DNA from: Methylocella tundrae
GTDB lineage: Bacteria > Pseudomonadota > Alphaproteobacteria > Rhizobiales > Beijerinckiaceae
Reading direction: 5' to 3'
NCBI RefSeq assembly: GCF_038024855.1
Contig: NZ_CP139088.1
Coordinates: forward strand, 124,001 to 188,000
DNA length: 64,000 nt
A model generated the notes under the pieces. That model ran no database searches, was not told where the DNA came from, and worked only from the letters and a program-made list of their open reading frames with translations. The translations under genes were made by a program, and so were the position numbers. Positions 1 to 8,356 of this stretch are shown here, piece by piece (within the stretch, counting starts at the first letter, position 1; each line of letters begins with the position of its first letter).

Positions 1-945
1 CTGGCTTGAATTCGGCTTCCAGTCGAACTTCAGCGCCGCCTTGACCTGCGATGTGGTTCTATCAAAGCAGGCGGCGATGTCTTTTTGACCGTCGGTTACG
101 AAATAAGACTGGGCATCTTTCGGATTGATCGTGACGTGCACGCCAAGACCGAGGCCGGTCGCCTCGGACACGTTCTCCATCAACTGCATCTGCGCGCCGT
201 CATAACGGACACGGTAGATGTTGAAGCCGGGCGCGGGCTCGCTGATTCGGGTGGGAATGCCGTAGATCAGCGAATTCTTGCCGCCCTGCGTGCTGTTGAT
301 GAACTCAAAACTGCTGTAGGGGTCAGCGCTCGGAAAGGCGCACAGATGATGGGCGATCGGATTGAAGTCGCCATAGTTCCAATACCAGATCGAGGCCATC
401 ACCCTGTTGGTGTTGAGATCGAGCGCATAGGCGCCCCCGCCGAGCTTGGTCGGCAGCACCGCGACCCATTTGCCGAGGCTCCTGCCGCCGAAATCCGCTT
501 TGGAGTCGATCAGTTCGCGGCTGATTGGCTGCTGCTGTGCTTGCGCGGCGACGGCGCCGGCTGTGGCCTGGCTTTGGCTGGCGCCGACAACGCCAAGCGC
601 GCTCAGAGCGCCGCTTTGCACCGCATGATAGCCAAGCGCCGCGGTTTCCCCGACGAACGCGGTCGCAGCGCCCACCTTGAACACGCTGCGGCGTGTGATC
701 CCTGGCTCCTTTTTCTCAGGGGCGGCCTCGACCCGCATGGCGAGCGCCCGCGCCTGCTTCTCGCGCAGATAGTCCTGGAATTCTTCATGGTCCGATTTCG
801 CGACTTCGGAGCGTCGGGCGAGGAAGGTCTCGACCTCCGTTTTGCCGCCATTCGCCGGCGCGCCTTCGCTCTTTGGAGCCAGAGGAAGGTTGATGTCGAT
901 CTTTTCCGCGTCCTTGACCTTCGCGGACTTGTTGAATTCGCTCAT
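1..945 (-). CDS. Tat-exported protein, C-terminus outside window; possibly a beta-propeller copper enzyme
   Basis: The leftward frame opens at ATG 945-943 behind a GGGAGAGG ribosome site and runs off the left edge, giving 315 residues. Residues 1-80 are charged and hydrophilic; a twin-arginine signal (ITRRSVFK, residues 83-90) and a hydrophobic stretch follow, so the precursor has an unusually long cytoplasmic leader before its Tat signal. The exported part contains segments with a beta-propeller character (GGGAYALDL, GLGLGVHVTI, YFVTDGQ) and His/Cys residues near AHHLC. I suspect a nitrous-oxide-reductase or thiocyanate-dehydrogenase type fold, but this is from general resemblance only. The copper-binding C-terminal half is not in the window, so the function is open. 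It lies 103 bp downstream of the J-domain gene on the same strand. Confidence 0.7.
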   Translation of the reverse strand, partial: MSEFNKSAKVKDAEKIDINLPLAPKSEGAPANGGKTEVETFLARRSEVAKSDHEEFQDYLREKQARALAMRVEAAPEKKEPGITRRSVFKVGAATAFVGETAALGYHAVQSGALSALGVVGASQSQATAGAVAAQAQQQPISRELIDSKADFGGRSLGKWVAVLPTKLGGGAYALDLNTNRVMASIWYWNYGDFNPIAHHLCAFPSADPYSSFEFINSTQGGKNSLIYGIPTRISEPAPGFNIYRVRYDGAQMQLMENVSEATGLGLGVHVTINPKDAQSYFVTDGQKDIAACFDRTTSQVKAALKFDWKPNSSQ

Positions 946-1048
946 GACCTCTCCCGCCCAACCGGCCGCCGGCAGAGCCGGGCAGCTATCCAAAACAGGC
1001 GCTCGCATCCCCGGCCCGACCGGCGGCGAGCGCCCTTGTTTTTGCCCC

Positions 1049-1783
1049 TCATGCGCACCCGCCCGCGTCCCCGCCGGTTGATCGCTTCGAAGGCTCCCGC
1101 ATCCGGCGCGCCGCCACCCGCGGCTTCCGCGCGGCTTCGGTCAGCAGCGCATCCTTTGCCCGGTTGATCTTGGCCGCGAGATAATTCGAGCCGCCGCGAT
1201 CGGGATGAACGACCTGCATCAGCCGCCGGTGAGCGGCGCGCACCGCCGCCGCCGTCGCTCCGGCTTCAAGTCCCAGCACATCCAGCGCCTCTTCGGGGCC
1301 CATCGGCCCGTCGCCGCGAGGCGATCCGCCCTCCGCCACGGCCGGCGGCCGCCGGCTGTCGATCCGCGCGCTGATTTCGGGATGTCCGGCGTGCTTCAGA
1401 TAATCTTCGAGGATGATGGCGGCCCGGCGCGCCAGCTCCGGGTCCGGCGGCGGCTGACCAAAGTCGCCGCGCATTTCATCCTGCGGGCGGGTTTCGCTCC
1501 ACATCGGCCGAAAAGGCCGGCGCGGGATGAAGGCGCGCCAGTTGATCGCGGCCGGCACGGCAAGCATGCCGGCGCCAAGCAGCATCGCCAGCGTCCACTG
1601 CCGGTACGCCAGCAGCGCGATGAGGCCCGGCACGGAAGCGGCGGTGGCGGCGAATAGCGACCAGCGGGCCGTGCGGACAAGGGTGCGGGCGTCAGAGTGA
1701 AGTAGCCAGTCGACGAACTTGAACGCCGAGACAACGACAGAGACGCCGAGCGCAGCGGAACTGAGGATCATCCCAAGATTCAT
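1049..1783 (-). CDS. Membrane-anchored J-domain protein (DnaJ-like co-chaperone)
   Basis: A 244-residue protein. Residues 5-28 and about 43-80 are hydrophobic and predict two or three membrane segments. Residues 162-215 form a J domain with the HPD tripeptide at 193-195, the motif that stimulates the ATPase of DnaK/Hsp70. There are no G/F-rich or zinc-finger regions, so it is a specialised (type III) J protein that probably recruits DnaK to the membrane. It precedes the Tat-exported protein gene on the same strand, and the two may be co-transcribed; a role in holding that precursor before export is conceivable but is inference. The start ATG follows a weak purine-rich region. Confidence 0.85.
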   Translation of the reverse strand: MNLGMILSSAALGVSVVVSAFKFVDWLLHSDARTLVRTARWSLFAATAASVPGLIALLAYRQWTLAMLLGAGMLAVPAAINWRAFIPRRPFRPMWSETRPQDEMRGDFGQPPPDPELARRAAIILEDYLKHAGHPEISARIDSRRPPAVAEGGSPRGDGPMGPEEALDVLGLEAGATAAAVRAAHRRLMQVVHPDRGGSNYLAAKINRAKDALLTEAARKPRVAARRMREPSKRSTGGDAGGCA

Positions 1784-2064
1784 TGGCGGATCTGCCTTTC
1801 CAACGCGAGACCTCGCGAACAGGGCTCGACCCGCCGCGGGAACCCGCCCAAGCCGCGCGCTCTACAACCATGACTCGTACGGAAAATGAATGTCTGCCGG
1901 CTAATGAGAACCATCAACCGGAAAGCCCCAGCTCAGTCAGCGTATCGGCACGCGTTGAAAAGTACAATGCTTTGCTGCATATGTAGTTGATAAATATGGC
2001 AATTGCTGGTTGGTAACCTGCCGTCATTGCAATCTTCGCGAGATTCAGCTCGGGCTTCACGATC

Positions 2065-2538
2065 ATGCGGTCACGCGCGTTCAGCGCCTTCAGGGCGTCA
2101 TGCTTCCCGGCGGCGCTCGCCATCGCAGCGGCGGGTCTCTTCGTGGGCCTTATGGGAGATCCTGGCGGCTCAAACGGTTTTGGCGTGGTGCGCGCCGGTT
2201 CTGATGCGCCGCCGCGCGTCGCGGAGCCAAAAGACCTTGCAGGACGGCTGGAAGGAATCCACCGCCTGGCGGGGATTCATCCGAGCCAGGACTCCGCGTG
2301 GCGGGATTTCGCGAGAACCATGTCTCAGCTCGAACAGCTGACCAGGGAATACGAACGGCGCCTGGCGTCGGGCGAACGCGTCGATGAAACAGCGGAGAGG
2401 GCGAGACATGCGCTGCTCTTCGGCTCGGCGATGAACCAAATGGACGAAACTCTCTCGCCGCAGCAGTCGGCCATCGTCCATCGTCTGACCGACGAGTTGG
2501 CGTCAAAGCTTATCTGCAAGGGTCTTTCCACGAGCTGA
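2065..2538 (+). CDS. Putative exported small helical protein (Spy/LTXXQ-like)
   Basis: A 157-residue protein with a basic N-terminus and a hydrophobic stretch (residues 13-30) that looks like a signal peptide or anchor. The rest is mainly helical and charged, ending in LSPQQSAIVHRLTDEL. This resembles the LTxxQ motifs of Spy/CpxP-like periplasmic proteins, but only one copy is seen and the match is weak. It stands alone between a leftward J-domain gene and the next rightward gene. Upstream ATG-less sequence gives no strong ribosome site, so the start is uncertain. Confidence 0.5.
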   Translation: MRSRAFSAFRASCFPAALAIAAAGLFVGLMGDPGGSNGFGVVRAGSDAPPRVAEPKDLAGRLEGIHRLAGIHPSQDSAWRDFARTMSQLEQLTREYERRLASGERVDETAERARHALLFGSAMNQMDETLSPQQSAIVHRLTDELASKLICKGLSTS

Positions 2539-2783
2539 GAACGGCGGATGCGGCAAGCCGCGAGTCGGGCCGCTGCCGCGCAGAATTGTCCGAGGCGGCT
2601 CTGCGCCTGGGGAAGAGCGCAAACAGGCGGGGATGGTTCGGGCCGGATGGCTCCTCATCGAAAAATTGCCTCGTCGGCGCGTTCATGTGTTCTGGCCGGG
2701 CGCCGCGGCCATAGAGTCGCCCAAACAATGATCTCTTTGCGCCATTCGGTTGGCGGTCCATTACGGTCGGATGATGAGAGCTG

Positions 2784-3506
2784 ATGCATAAGATCAAATA
2801 TAGATTTCGTGACCCTGGGCTTCGGCCGCGCCGGACGAAGCTGGATGTCCCGGGATGGGGCGGAGAGCCGGAGCCTCGCAAGAGCGGTTCTCGCGAACAG
2901 CCGTGGCATTGCATTCCCTTCGCGGAAGGAGCGCAGTATGGAATCGAACTGTTTTATCCGTTCGAGCAAGAACTGCGCGTGAGCACACGGGAGGGCCGCC
3001 TCGTGATCGAAGGCCAGTCGGGCCCCGATCCTGAGACCGGAGCGTTCTCGCCGCCCTTCAGAAATTTCGGCGATCAGTTTTACACCTATCAGATTCTTCT
3101 CGATCTGAAGGTTGAGGACGGATTTGCGATCAGAACAGAGCCTCATCCCCGTTTTTATACCGACACGACCGATACCGTTCCGATCGCCGTGCCGGCGCTG
3201 CTAAGGGGGTGGTGGCCGATGATGTTTTTCATGGTTTTCAAGGCGCCCAGCGAAGGCCGGACCCATATTTTTAGATCGGGCGAACCGTTCGCGCAGATCA
3301 TCGTCATCCCTGAGGAGCCGGACTTTCAACTGGTCGAGATGTCGGAGGAGGAGGCAGCCGAGCGCGAACTGCAAGCGCGGCGGATTTACAAGGCCCGTTC
3401 GACTTTATCGGCAGCCTCGCAATGGACCTCCGCCACAAATACGGTGTTTGACGGGACCTATCGCCAGATCCACCGGGCCGCCATCGCAAAAAATAGGCAA
3501 AAATAG
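2784..3506 (+). CDS. Uncharacterised protein of the DUF6065 type
   Basis: A 240-residue soluble protein with no signal peptide or membrane segment. The N-terminal half is rich in aromatic and acidic residues and contains a WHCIPF segment and a run of beta-like strands; the C-terminus (about 185-240) is helical and basic. The overall pattern recalls the uncharacterised DUF6065 family, whose members are of similar length, but no catalytic motif can be pointed to. It is monocistronic, with the leftward His-rich gene converging on it from the other side. Confidence 0.6.
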   Translation: MHKIKYRFRDPGLRPRRTKLDVPGWGGEPEPRKSGSREQPWHCIPFAEGAQYGIELFYPFEQELRVSTREGRLVIEGQSGPDPETGAFSPPFRNFGDQFYTYQILLDLKVEDGFAIRTEPHPRFYTDTTDTVPIAVPALLRGWWPMMFFMVFKAPSEGRTHIFRSGEPFAQIIVIPEEPDFQLVEMSEEEAAERELQARRIYKARSTLSAASQWTSATNTVFDGTYRQIHRAAIAKNRQK

Positions 3507-3593
3507 CCCGGCCGCTTCGCCAACCGGCCGGTTCAAAGCCTTTTCTGCGCGGGCTGGTCCCCGACATTCGCGCTTCATCCCGTAACCCATAAA

Positions 3594-3621
3594 ACCCGGC
3601 TGAGTTTGCGCTCAACCGGGT
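3594..3621 (-). terminator. Hairpin terminator for the His-rich gene
   Basis: ACCCGG-CTGAG pairs with CTCAACCGGGT around a six-base loop, with one wobble when read on the minus strand. On the minus strand the stem is followed by TTTT, as in an intrinsic terminator. It lies 47 bp past the stop of the leftward His-rich gene. Confidence 0.6.
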
Positions 3622-3667
3622 CCTGGGCGCTGCGTCTTTACGTCGATTGTAGGGTCAGCGACGTCAA

Positions 3668-4063
3668 CTATTCAGGATATCCGTCATTATAGTAGTGATG
3701 ATGGTGGTGATGATGATGGTGGTGGTAATTGTAGCGTCTATAGTAATGATGATGATGGTGGTGATGTTGATAATAGGGGTTATAATAGGGATTATAATAA
3801 GGATAGTTGTAATTATAATACTGGGCCACCGTCACATTTGCGTTTCCTGAGGCCTTCTGTGTGCTCCACGCCGCGTTGGCCGCCGCAGCCTCTGCTGCGT
3901 TTGCGGCGCGTAGAAGAGCCGCCGCATTTGGTATGGGCTCAAGCAGCTCGGCGAAAGACCCCGCATTCATCAGCTGGGCGACGTTCGCAACAGAAGCTTG
4001 CGCCGCATTCACTGACGCCACGGCAGACACGGCCCCAATTACTCCAACGATCTTTTTATCCAT
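3668..4063 (-). CDS. Exported His/Tyr-rich protein, probable metal binder
   Basis: A 131-residue protein from the ATG at 4063 (GAGGAAG ribosome site); an in-frame GTG/ATG pair at 4078/4075 is an alternative. Residues 1-25 form a signal peptide ending AAQAS. An Ala/Asn-rich helical middle is followed by a low-complexity C-terminal third made almost only of Tyr, Asn, Pro and His, including runs of 7 and 10 consecutive His. Such poly-His tails bind Ni, Zn, Co or Cu. The likely role is periplasmic or outer-surface metal sequestration or storage, which is inference. No metal transporter is next to it. The transcript leader carries two perfect hairpins, and a terminator follows the gene. Confidence 0.75.
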   Translation of the reverse strand: MDKKIVGVIGAVSAVASVNAAQASVANVAQLMNAGSFAELLEPIPNAAALLRAANAAEAAAANAAWSTQKASGNANVTVAQYYNYNYPYYNPYYNPYYQHHHHHHHYYRRYNYHHHHHHHHHHYYNDGYPE

Positions 4064-4078
4064 AGTCTTCCTCATCAC

Positions 4079-4146
4079 AAGATTCCGGTTACCCGGAATC
4101 TTAGGACCTGACAGGCCTCATAGCGCCAATCGTGAAACGATTGGCG
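4079..4146 (-). promoter_or_regulatory. Tandem perfect hairpins in the leader of the His-rich gene
   Basis: Hairpin 1 (4079-4102) has 10-bp arms AAGATTCCGG/CCGGAATCTT with a 4-base loop and ends immediately before the GTG/ATG start region. Hairpin 2 (4124-4146) has 10-bp arms CGCCAATCGT/ACGATTGGCG with a 3-base loop. Neither is followed by a T run on the minus strand, so a simple terminator is unlikely. The rest of the gap up to 4431 holds no gene; an imperfect ACAAA-N6-TTTGT palindrome lies at 4220-4235. Confidence 0.5.
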
Positions 4147-4431
4147 AGGGCATGGATGTCCGGAGTTTGAGGCTCTTTTGCGAGTGATTTCCGGCTCCCT
4201 GAAAAATTCCCAGCTGCTCACAAATTATAGTTTGTTTATAGTGTTGAAGGATTGAGGCGATCCTGCCTCCGATCATGCAGGCCGCCAATGCAAGGGCGGC
4301 GCTGTCTTTGGCGCGACTGATCGGGTCGCTGGAACCGCGCGTGGCCGCTGCATCGGAGTCGGAATCACGGCTGAGGCAGGCTGTCGATGATTTTGCGCGG
4401 CAAGGCTATGGCGATCCATGCCCGCCGATGC

Positions 4432-5772
4432 TCAAAGCCCAAACGGATAAGTGTCCGGCGCGCCGTGTGGCTTTGCACCGCTGAGCGGCGTCACCGGCGT
4501 CGTCTCCTCAAACCAGACATAGGCGTCAAACTGGTCGGGCAGGATCGCCTCGAAATAATGACTGTAAAGCTCCGTATCTGGCCGGTAGACGACGCCAATC
4601 GCGCGCTCAAGCCGTGGTTTGCTCAGCACGTCCCGCAGTTCCTTCTTGTCGCCTGTTCGCCAGTCGGTGAGCGATTTTTCGACGAAAGCCTGGCGGAAGA
4701 CGCGCTCATAGCTGTCCGGGCGGCACGGAAGGATGGTCTTCAATCTCATCGGGCCGCCCCAATCATCCGCGGCGGCCACCGTGCCGCGATCGGTTCCAAA
4801 TCCGATCAGCGCTGCTGCTTCGCCAAACGCGGCGCGGCACGATTCACCGATGTTGAATTCTCCTTGCCAGCCCATCGCGGTCGCCGCCGCATTGCCGACA
4901 TGCGAATTATGCGCCCACACCACGGCTTTCGCCTCATTGCCGCGGGCGGTCAAAAGGCGCGCAAGCGTGTCGAACATGTGGCGGTCGCGCAAATTCCAGG
5001 AGTCTGTCGCGCTGCGATACATCAGCCGATAATAATGCTCGGCGGTGTGGACGATGCGGGCATTCTGCTCGGCGTCAAAAAAATCTCCCTCGCGGCGCAG
5101 ATAGATGAGCCGGTTGTCGAGAAGCTCGCGCAATTGCGCAACGACGGCGTCCTCGCAGGGCGACTTGTCAAGGAAGCGCGTCGCGCTGCCGTAGCGGGAA
5201 GGATCATTCTGCCAGGGGGTAAGACAACCGTAACGCTGGCGCGCCTTCATCGCCTCCTGAGGATCGACCCTGCCAAGGTAGGCGAGAACGGCGGCGATCG
5301 AGGCGCCAAGACTGTAGATGTCGAGGCCACTGAACTGAACGCGCTGCCGCGACGGCAGCTTTGCATTATGCGTTCGCAGCCATTCGACGAAATCATGCAT
5401 CTCGACATTGCGCCACATCCATGTCGGGAAGCGCGCAAAAGCTTCTTCGGCCGAAGCCTCATGCGGGTGATGACGCACATGGCGGTCAATACGCGCTGCA
5501 TCGGGCCAATCCGCCTCGACCGCGACGATATTGAAGCCATGTCGTTCGATCAGGCGGCGCGTGATGGCCGCGCGGGCGCGGTAGAACTGAGACGTGCCAT
5601 GCGTCGCCTCCCCGAGCAGGACGACCTTGGCGTCTCCGAAACGGTCGAAGCACTCGCCGAAATCATCGACCTCGTCGAGGGAGGGCAGGGGCTCGCAGAA
5701 ATCGCGCACCACAGCCGCCGCCTCGTCGGCGCCAACCGCGCGAAGCGCCCCAGCAACATCGATATCAGCCAT
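4432..5772 (-). CDS. Erythromycin esterase family protein
   Basis: A 446-residue protein of the erythromycin esterase/EreA-like family. The GEATHG motif is at residues 54-59, followed by EADWPDA, and an AHNSHVGN segment lies in the C-terminal half; these carry the glutamate and histidines of the family active site. Family members hydrolyse macrolide lactones, but many chromosomal homologues have unknown substrates, so a resistance role should not be assumed. No signal peptide is seen. The gene starts 11 bp after the stop of the ribosome-hibernation/cold-shock gene on the same strand, suggesting one operon and a stress role. Confidence 0.85.
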   Translation of the reverse strand: MADIDVAGALRAVGADEAAAVVRDFCEPLPSLDEVDDFGECFDRFGDAKVVLLGEATHGTSQFYRARAAITRRLIERHGFNIVAVEADWPDAARIDRHVRHHPHEASAEEAFARFPTWMWRNVEMHDFVEWLRTHNAKLPSRQRVQFSGLDIYSLGASIAAVLAYLGRVDPQEAMKARQRYGCLTPWQNDPSRYGSATRFLDKSPCEDAVVAQLRELLDNRLIYLRREGDFFDAEQNARIVHTAEHYYRLMYRSATDSWNLRDRHMFDTLARLLTARGNEAKAVVWAHNSHVGNAAATAMGWQGEFNIGESCRAAFGEAAALIGFGTDRGTVAAADDWGGPMRLKTILPCRPDSYERVFRQAFVEKSLTDWRTGDKKELRDVLSKPRLERAIGVVYRPDTELYSHYFEAILPDQFDAYVWFEETTPVTPLSGAKPHGAPDTYPFGL

Positions 5773-5783
5773 CGCAGCCTCCG

Positions 5784-6350
5784 CTAGACAGGATGATGCT
5801 TGCCAACCAGACGCACCGTGCTCGCCTGCGCGCCTTTGTCGCCTTCTTCCTCTACGAAGCGGATTTCCGAGCCCACCCTCAGCTGGTCGAAAGCGTCATC
5901 GAGAACGGCGTTGCGATGAAAGTAGATCTCGCGCCCATCGGGAGTTTCGATGAATCCGGCGTCTTCGCCGGCGAGGAACTTCGCCACACGGCCGTGATCT
6001 TCCACCGCATGGAGTTTCACCTCGCCGCGCAGATCGCGCTGGGCGTCCTCGACCTGCCGCTGCGCCGCGCCAAAGGCCTCTCTCACCGCGACCATGACAT
6101 GCTCACGTTCAGGCTTGTCATCATGCGTCCTGTTGACGATGACGTCCTTGTGCCCGGGCATCGCAATTCGGATGTCGACCTTGAACGGTCCGCCGTGACG
6201 GCTCCGCTTTTCTTCACGGATGATTGCGACATGACAGCTCGTAATTCGGGAGCTGAATTTTTCGAGGCGCTGAGCCAGCCTGAGAATCTCGGATCGAACA
6301 GCTTCCGAAGGGTCGCAGTTTTGAAAGGCGATCTCGATTGGCGCTTGCAT
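5784..6350 (-). CDS. HPF/RaiA ribosome-hibernation domain fused to a cold-shock domain
   Basis: Starting at ATG 6350 (GAGGAGGG ribosome site) the protein has 188 residues. Residues 1-105 match the S30AE/RaiA fold that binds the 30S decoding centre; residues about 115-185 are a cold-shock domain with the nucleic-acid-binding segment GFIETPDGREIYFHRNAV. The HPF-CSD combination is known in alphaproteobacteria and probably inactivates or protects ribosomes under stress. It differs from long HPF, whose C-terminal domain dimerises ribosomes. It precedes the esterase gene by 11 bp. A longer reading to 6533 exists but lacks a ribosome site and family similarity. Confidence 0.85.
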   Translation of the reverse strand: MQAPIEIAFQNCDPSEAVRSEILRLAQRLEKFSSRITSCHVAIIREEKRSRHGGPFKVDIRIAMPGHKDVIVNRTHDDKPEREHVMVAVREAFGAAQRQVEDAQRDLRGEVKLHAVEDHGRVAKFLAGEDAGFIETPDGREIYFHRNAVLDDAFDQLRVGSEIRFVEEEGDKGAQASTVRLVGKHHPV

Positions 6351-6784
6351 GAGGCCCTCCTCAGTCTGAAATGGCTTCCATGCGCCGCCGGCCCGGAACG
6401 GGGCCCGCGACGCAACGCTCAAGGTGCAGGACGGTCGCAGACGCCGGCGATCCATCATGCGCGCTGGCTGTAGATGTGGGTAGAGTGAAATCGGGTTGTG
6501 TACGTTGAGCCAGATCAATTTCTGCAAGATCAACCGATGAGACGTTGCAGCGCGGGCGTCGCCATCATTGATGGCGAAGCTGATGCCGGGTTGGAGCGCG
6601 CGAGCGCACGCGGCGGCCAGTGATCGCCTGCAACGTCAACGCTTCTGTTGTGATGACGCTGATCTGTCATCCATAGGCCGATGGGATCGACAGCGCCGCG
6701 GCCAGTAAACGCCGCCTATGGCCTCGGCACAGCAGCCACGGGCCGTGCCGGGCTGTTTCGCAAATAGCTGACGACGCCAATGAT
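6351..6784. other. Intergenic region without recognised gene
   Basis: About 430 bp upstream of the HPF-CSD gene and downstream of the small membrane protein gene. It should hold the promoter of the HPF operon. I see no convincing ORF, tRNA or strong hairpin. Confidence 0.6.
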
Positions 6785-7060
6785 TTATCGATTTGTCCGC
6801 CGCCGAAAGAAATCTTTAAGCCGGCGGCCCAGCTTCGTCAGCCTATCCAAAAGGCGGCCAGCAAGTGGAATGTCGATTGCGAGAATCATCAAGCCGAGAG
6901 GGAGCATCCAGAAGCCCACCAGCGGAAGAAAGCCGATCACGCCCCCGAGGACAAGCACCGTGCCGAGAGGGATTCTCGCAAAGCGCCATTGCGGCTCCCT
7001 CAGGCGCTCAAGCATTGGCTTGCCTCGACTTTTAATCGGTTTGTCAGCGGGGTCGTCCAT
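6785..7060 (-). CDS. Small two-helix membrane protein
   Basis: A 91-residue protein. After a basic N-terminus, two closely spaced hydrophobic helices (about residues 30-45 and 48-64) are rich in Gly and Pro, and the C-terminus is strongly basic (RRLKDFFRRRTNR). It resembles the small PGPGW-type transmembrane proteins of proteobacteria, whose function is unknown. It follows the cytochrome b561 gene on the same strand by 50 bp. Confidence 0.65.
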   Translation of the reverse strand: MDDPADKPIKSRGKPMLERLREPQWRFARIPLGTVLVLGGVIGFLPLVGFWMLPLGLMILAIDIPLAGRLLDRLTKLGRRLKDFFRRRTNR

Positions 7061-7110
7061 GTCGACAGGTCTCGCGATCCGCGGTGGATTGGTTTAAATA
7101 TGTGCTGTTG

Positions 7111-7863
7111 TCACGTCGCGTCCGGCGGCTTTCGGGTAAGGATCTTGCGGCCAGTGAACATCGCGGACGTGATGGCGCCGCCCTCGTGAAGTTCTGTCGA
7201 AACCACTGCAATAATGTGGAGCGTGATAACGACCGCCAAAGCGTAGAATGCAAGCTCGTGGATCTCGACGAACGGTCCACGAAAAGCGCGCATGGCTTGA
7301 TAGGACGCCTCGTTGATCACGGCCGACGCCCCCGGTTGAACGGCCGCTGGGTCGACGCCCGGCGCGGCCACCCGCTGCGCAAACCAGTGACCGAACGGCG
7401 GCCAGAATAGATCGGTTCCCACAATGACGAGGCCTGTAGCTAACTGCACGAGGAGCAGCAGGAAGATCAGGGAGACTCCTATGCGCGCCAGCGGGTTATG
7501 CCCGACGTACTGTTGCGGCTGCCCGGACAGGAAAGACATGACGTAGCCTCGCAGCGCGGCGGGATAACCGGGTCCGCCCGGCGCTATCGCCCGCCACCTC
7601 GCGTAACGATTGCCAAAGAATGCCCAGACGAACCGCCAGAGCAGATTGATCGCCATCACATAGCCGAATGACGCGTGTATGCTTTTCAGCACGATCTTGC
7701 CGCTGGCCGAAAGGCCGAGGGCGTTATCATTGAGGATCACGACCCCTGTCCCGATGAGTCCGAGCACGGAAAGCGCGTTGATCCAGTGAAACCATCGAGT
7801 GGGCGCATCCCACGCAAAATATTCTGTGTACTGGATCGGGCCGTCAGACCTTTGTTGCATCAT
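7111..7863 (-). CDS. Cytochrome b561 family membrane protein
   Basis: Starting at ATG 7863 behind GAAGGAGG, the protein has 250 residues. It has four main hydrophobic helices and the histidines of the diheme b-type cytochrome fold (RWFHWINA in helix 1, KSIHASFGY in helix 2, IHE and TLHIIAVV near the C-terminus). This family carries electrons between quinol and a periplasmic partner such as a hydrogenase, a cytochrome or a catalytic subunit. No hydrogenase is adjacent, but a diheme peroxidase gene lies 0.5 kb away on the other strand. The frame stays open to 8073, but only the downstream start has a ribosome site and fits family length. Confidence 0.8.
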   Translation of the reverse strand: MMQQRSDGPIQYTEYFAWDAPTRWFHWINALSVLGLIGTGVVILNDNALGLSASGKIVLKSIHASFGYVMAINLLWRFVWAFFGNRYARWRAIAPGGPGYPAALRGYVMSFLSGQPQQYVGHNPLARIGVSLIFLLLLVQLATGLVIVGTDLFWPPFGHWFAQRVAAPGVDPAAVQPGASAVINEASYQAMRAFRGPFVEIHELAFYALAVVITLHIIAVVSTELHEGGAITSAMFTGRKILTRKPPDAT

Positions 7864-8356
7864 TTGCGTGCCTCCTTCGAGTGTCCGGGCGCCTGCATCG
7901 TGCGCCACGGTCAAATCCTCCCGTCCAACGAGACCATACAGTTTTTGCAGCTCGGAACTCACCGCGGCCGGAAGCGGATCGCGTGCGCAAATCCACCAAC
8001 GCCTTTTCCTTCCAACGTCTTTCGAGGTTATATAGTGACGAGGTCGGCAAGATGCATCGGGTCGCTCGGCCACAGAGCGTTTCCGCGTGGGGTTGGTATC
8101 GGGATGAAATCGTCCAGATGACGCCGCGGAGCCAGAGCCTCAAAGCTTTCGTTCAGGTTATATCAGTATGTCATAATATCATTCAGGGAAGCATTCATGA
8201 TTTACTTTTGGCGGGGGTCCATTTAGAAATTACGGCGCGAATACGCTAGTCGCGTGCGCGCTGCGTCAAATGTACTGCCGCGACAGTCGCTATGGATCGA
8301 CGCAATGATCCGCCGCCATAAAGGCGCAGGGCGAACTATGAGTAAGGAAACTCATC
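7864..8356. other. Divergent intergenic region
   Basis: Nearly 500 bp between the leftward cytochrome b561 gene and the rightward peroxidase gene. A relatively AT-rich patch at about 8155-8245 is the best candidate for promoters. No gene, tRNA or strong palindrome was recognised. Confidence 0.5.

Noticed and set aside
85..1167. Long rightward open frame at the left end
   Set aside because: It is the opposite-strand shadow of the Tat-exported protein, whose leftward frame has a ribosome site, Tat motif and normal codon use.
4220..4235. ACAAA-N6-TTTGT palindrome upstream of the His-rich gene
   Set aside because: Arms of only five bases in an AT-rich patch; no match to a known Fur, Zur or Irr box.
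4387..5787. 466-codon rightward frame
   Set aside because: Antisense to the erythromycin esterase-like gene, which has clear family motifs.
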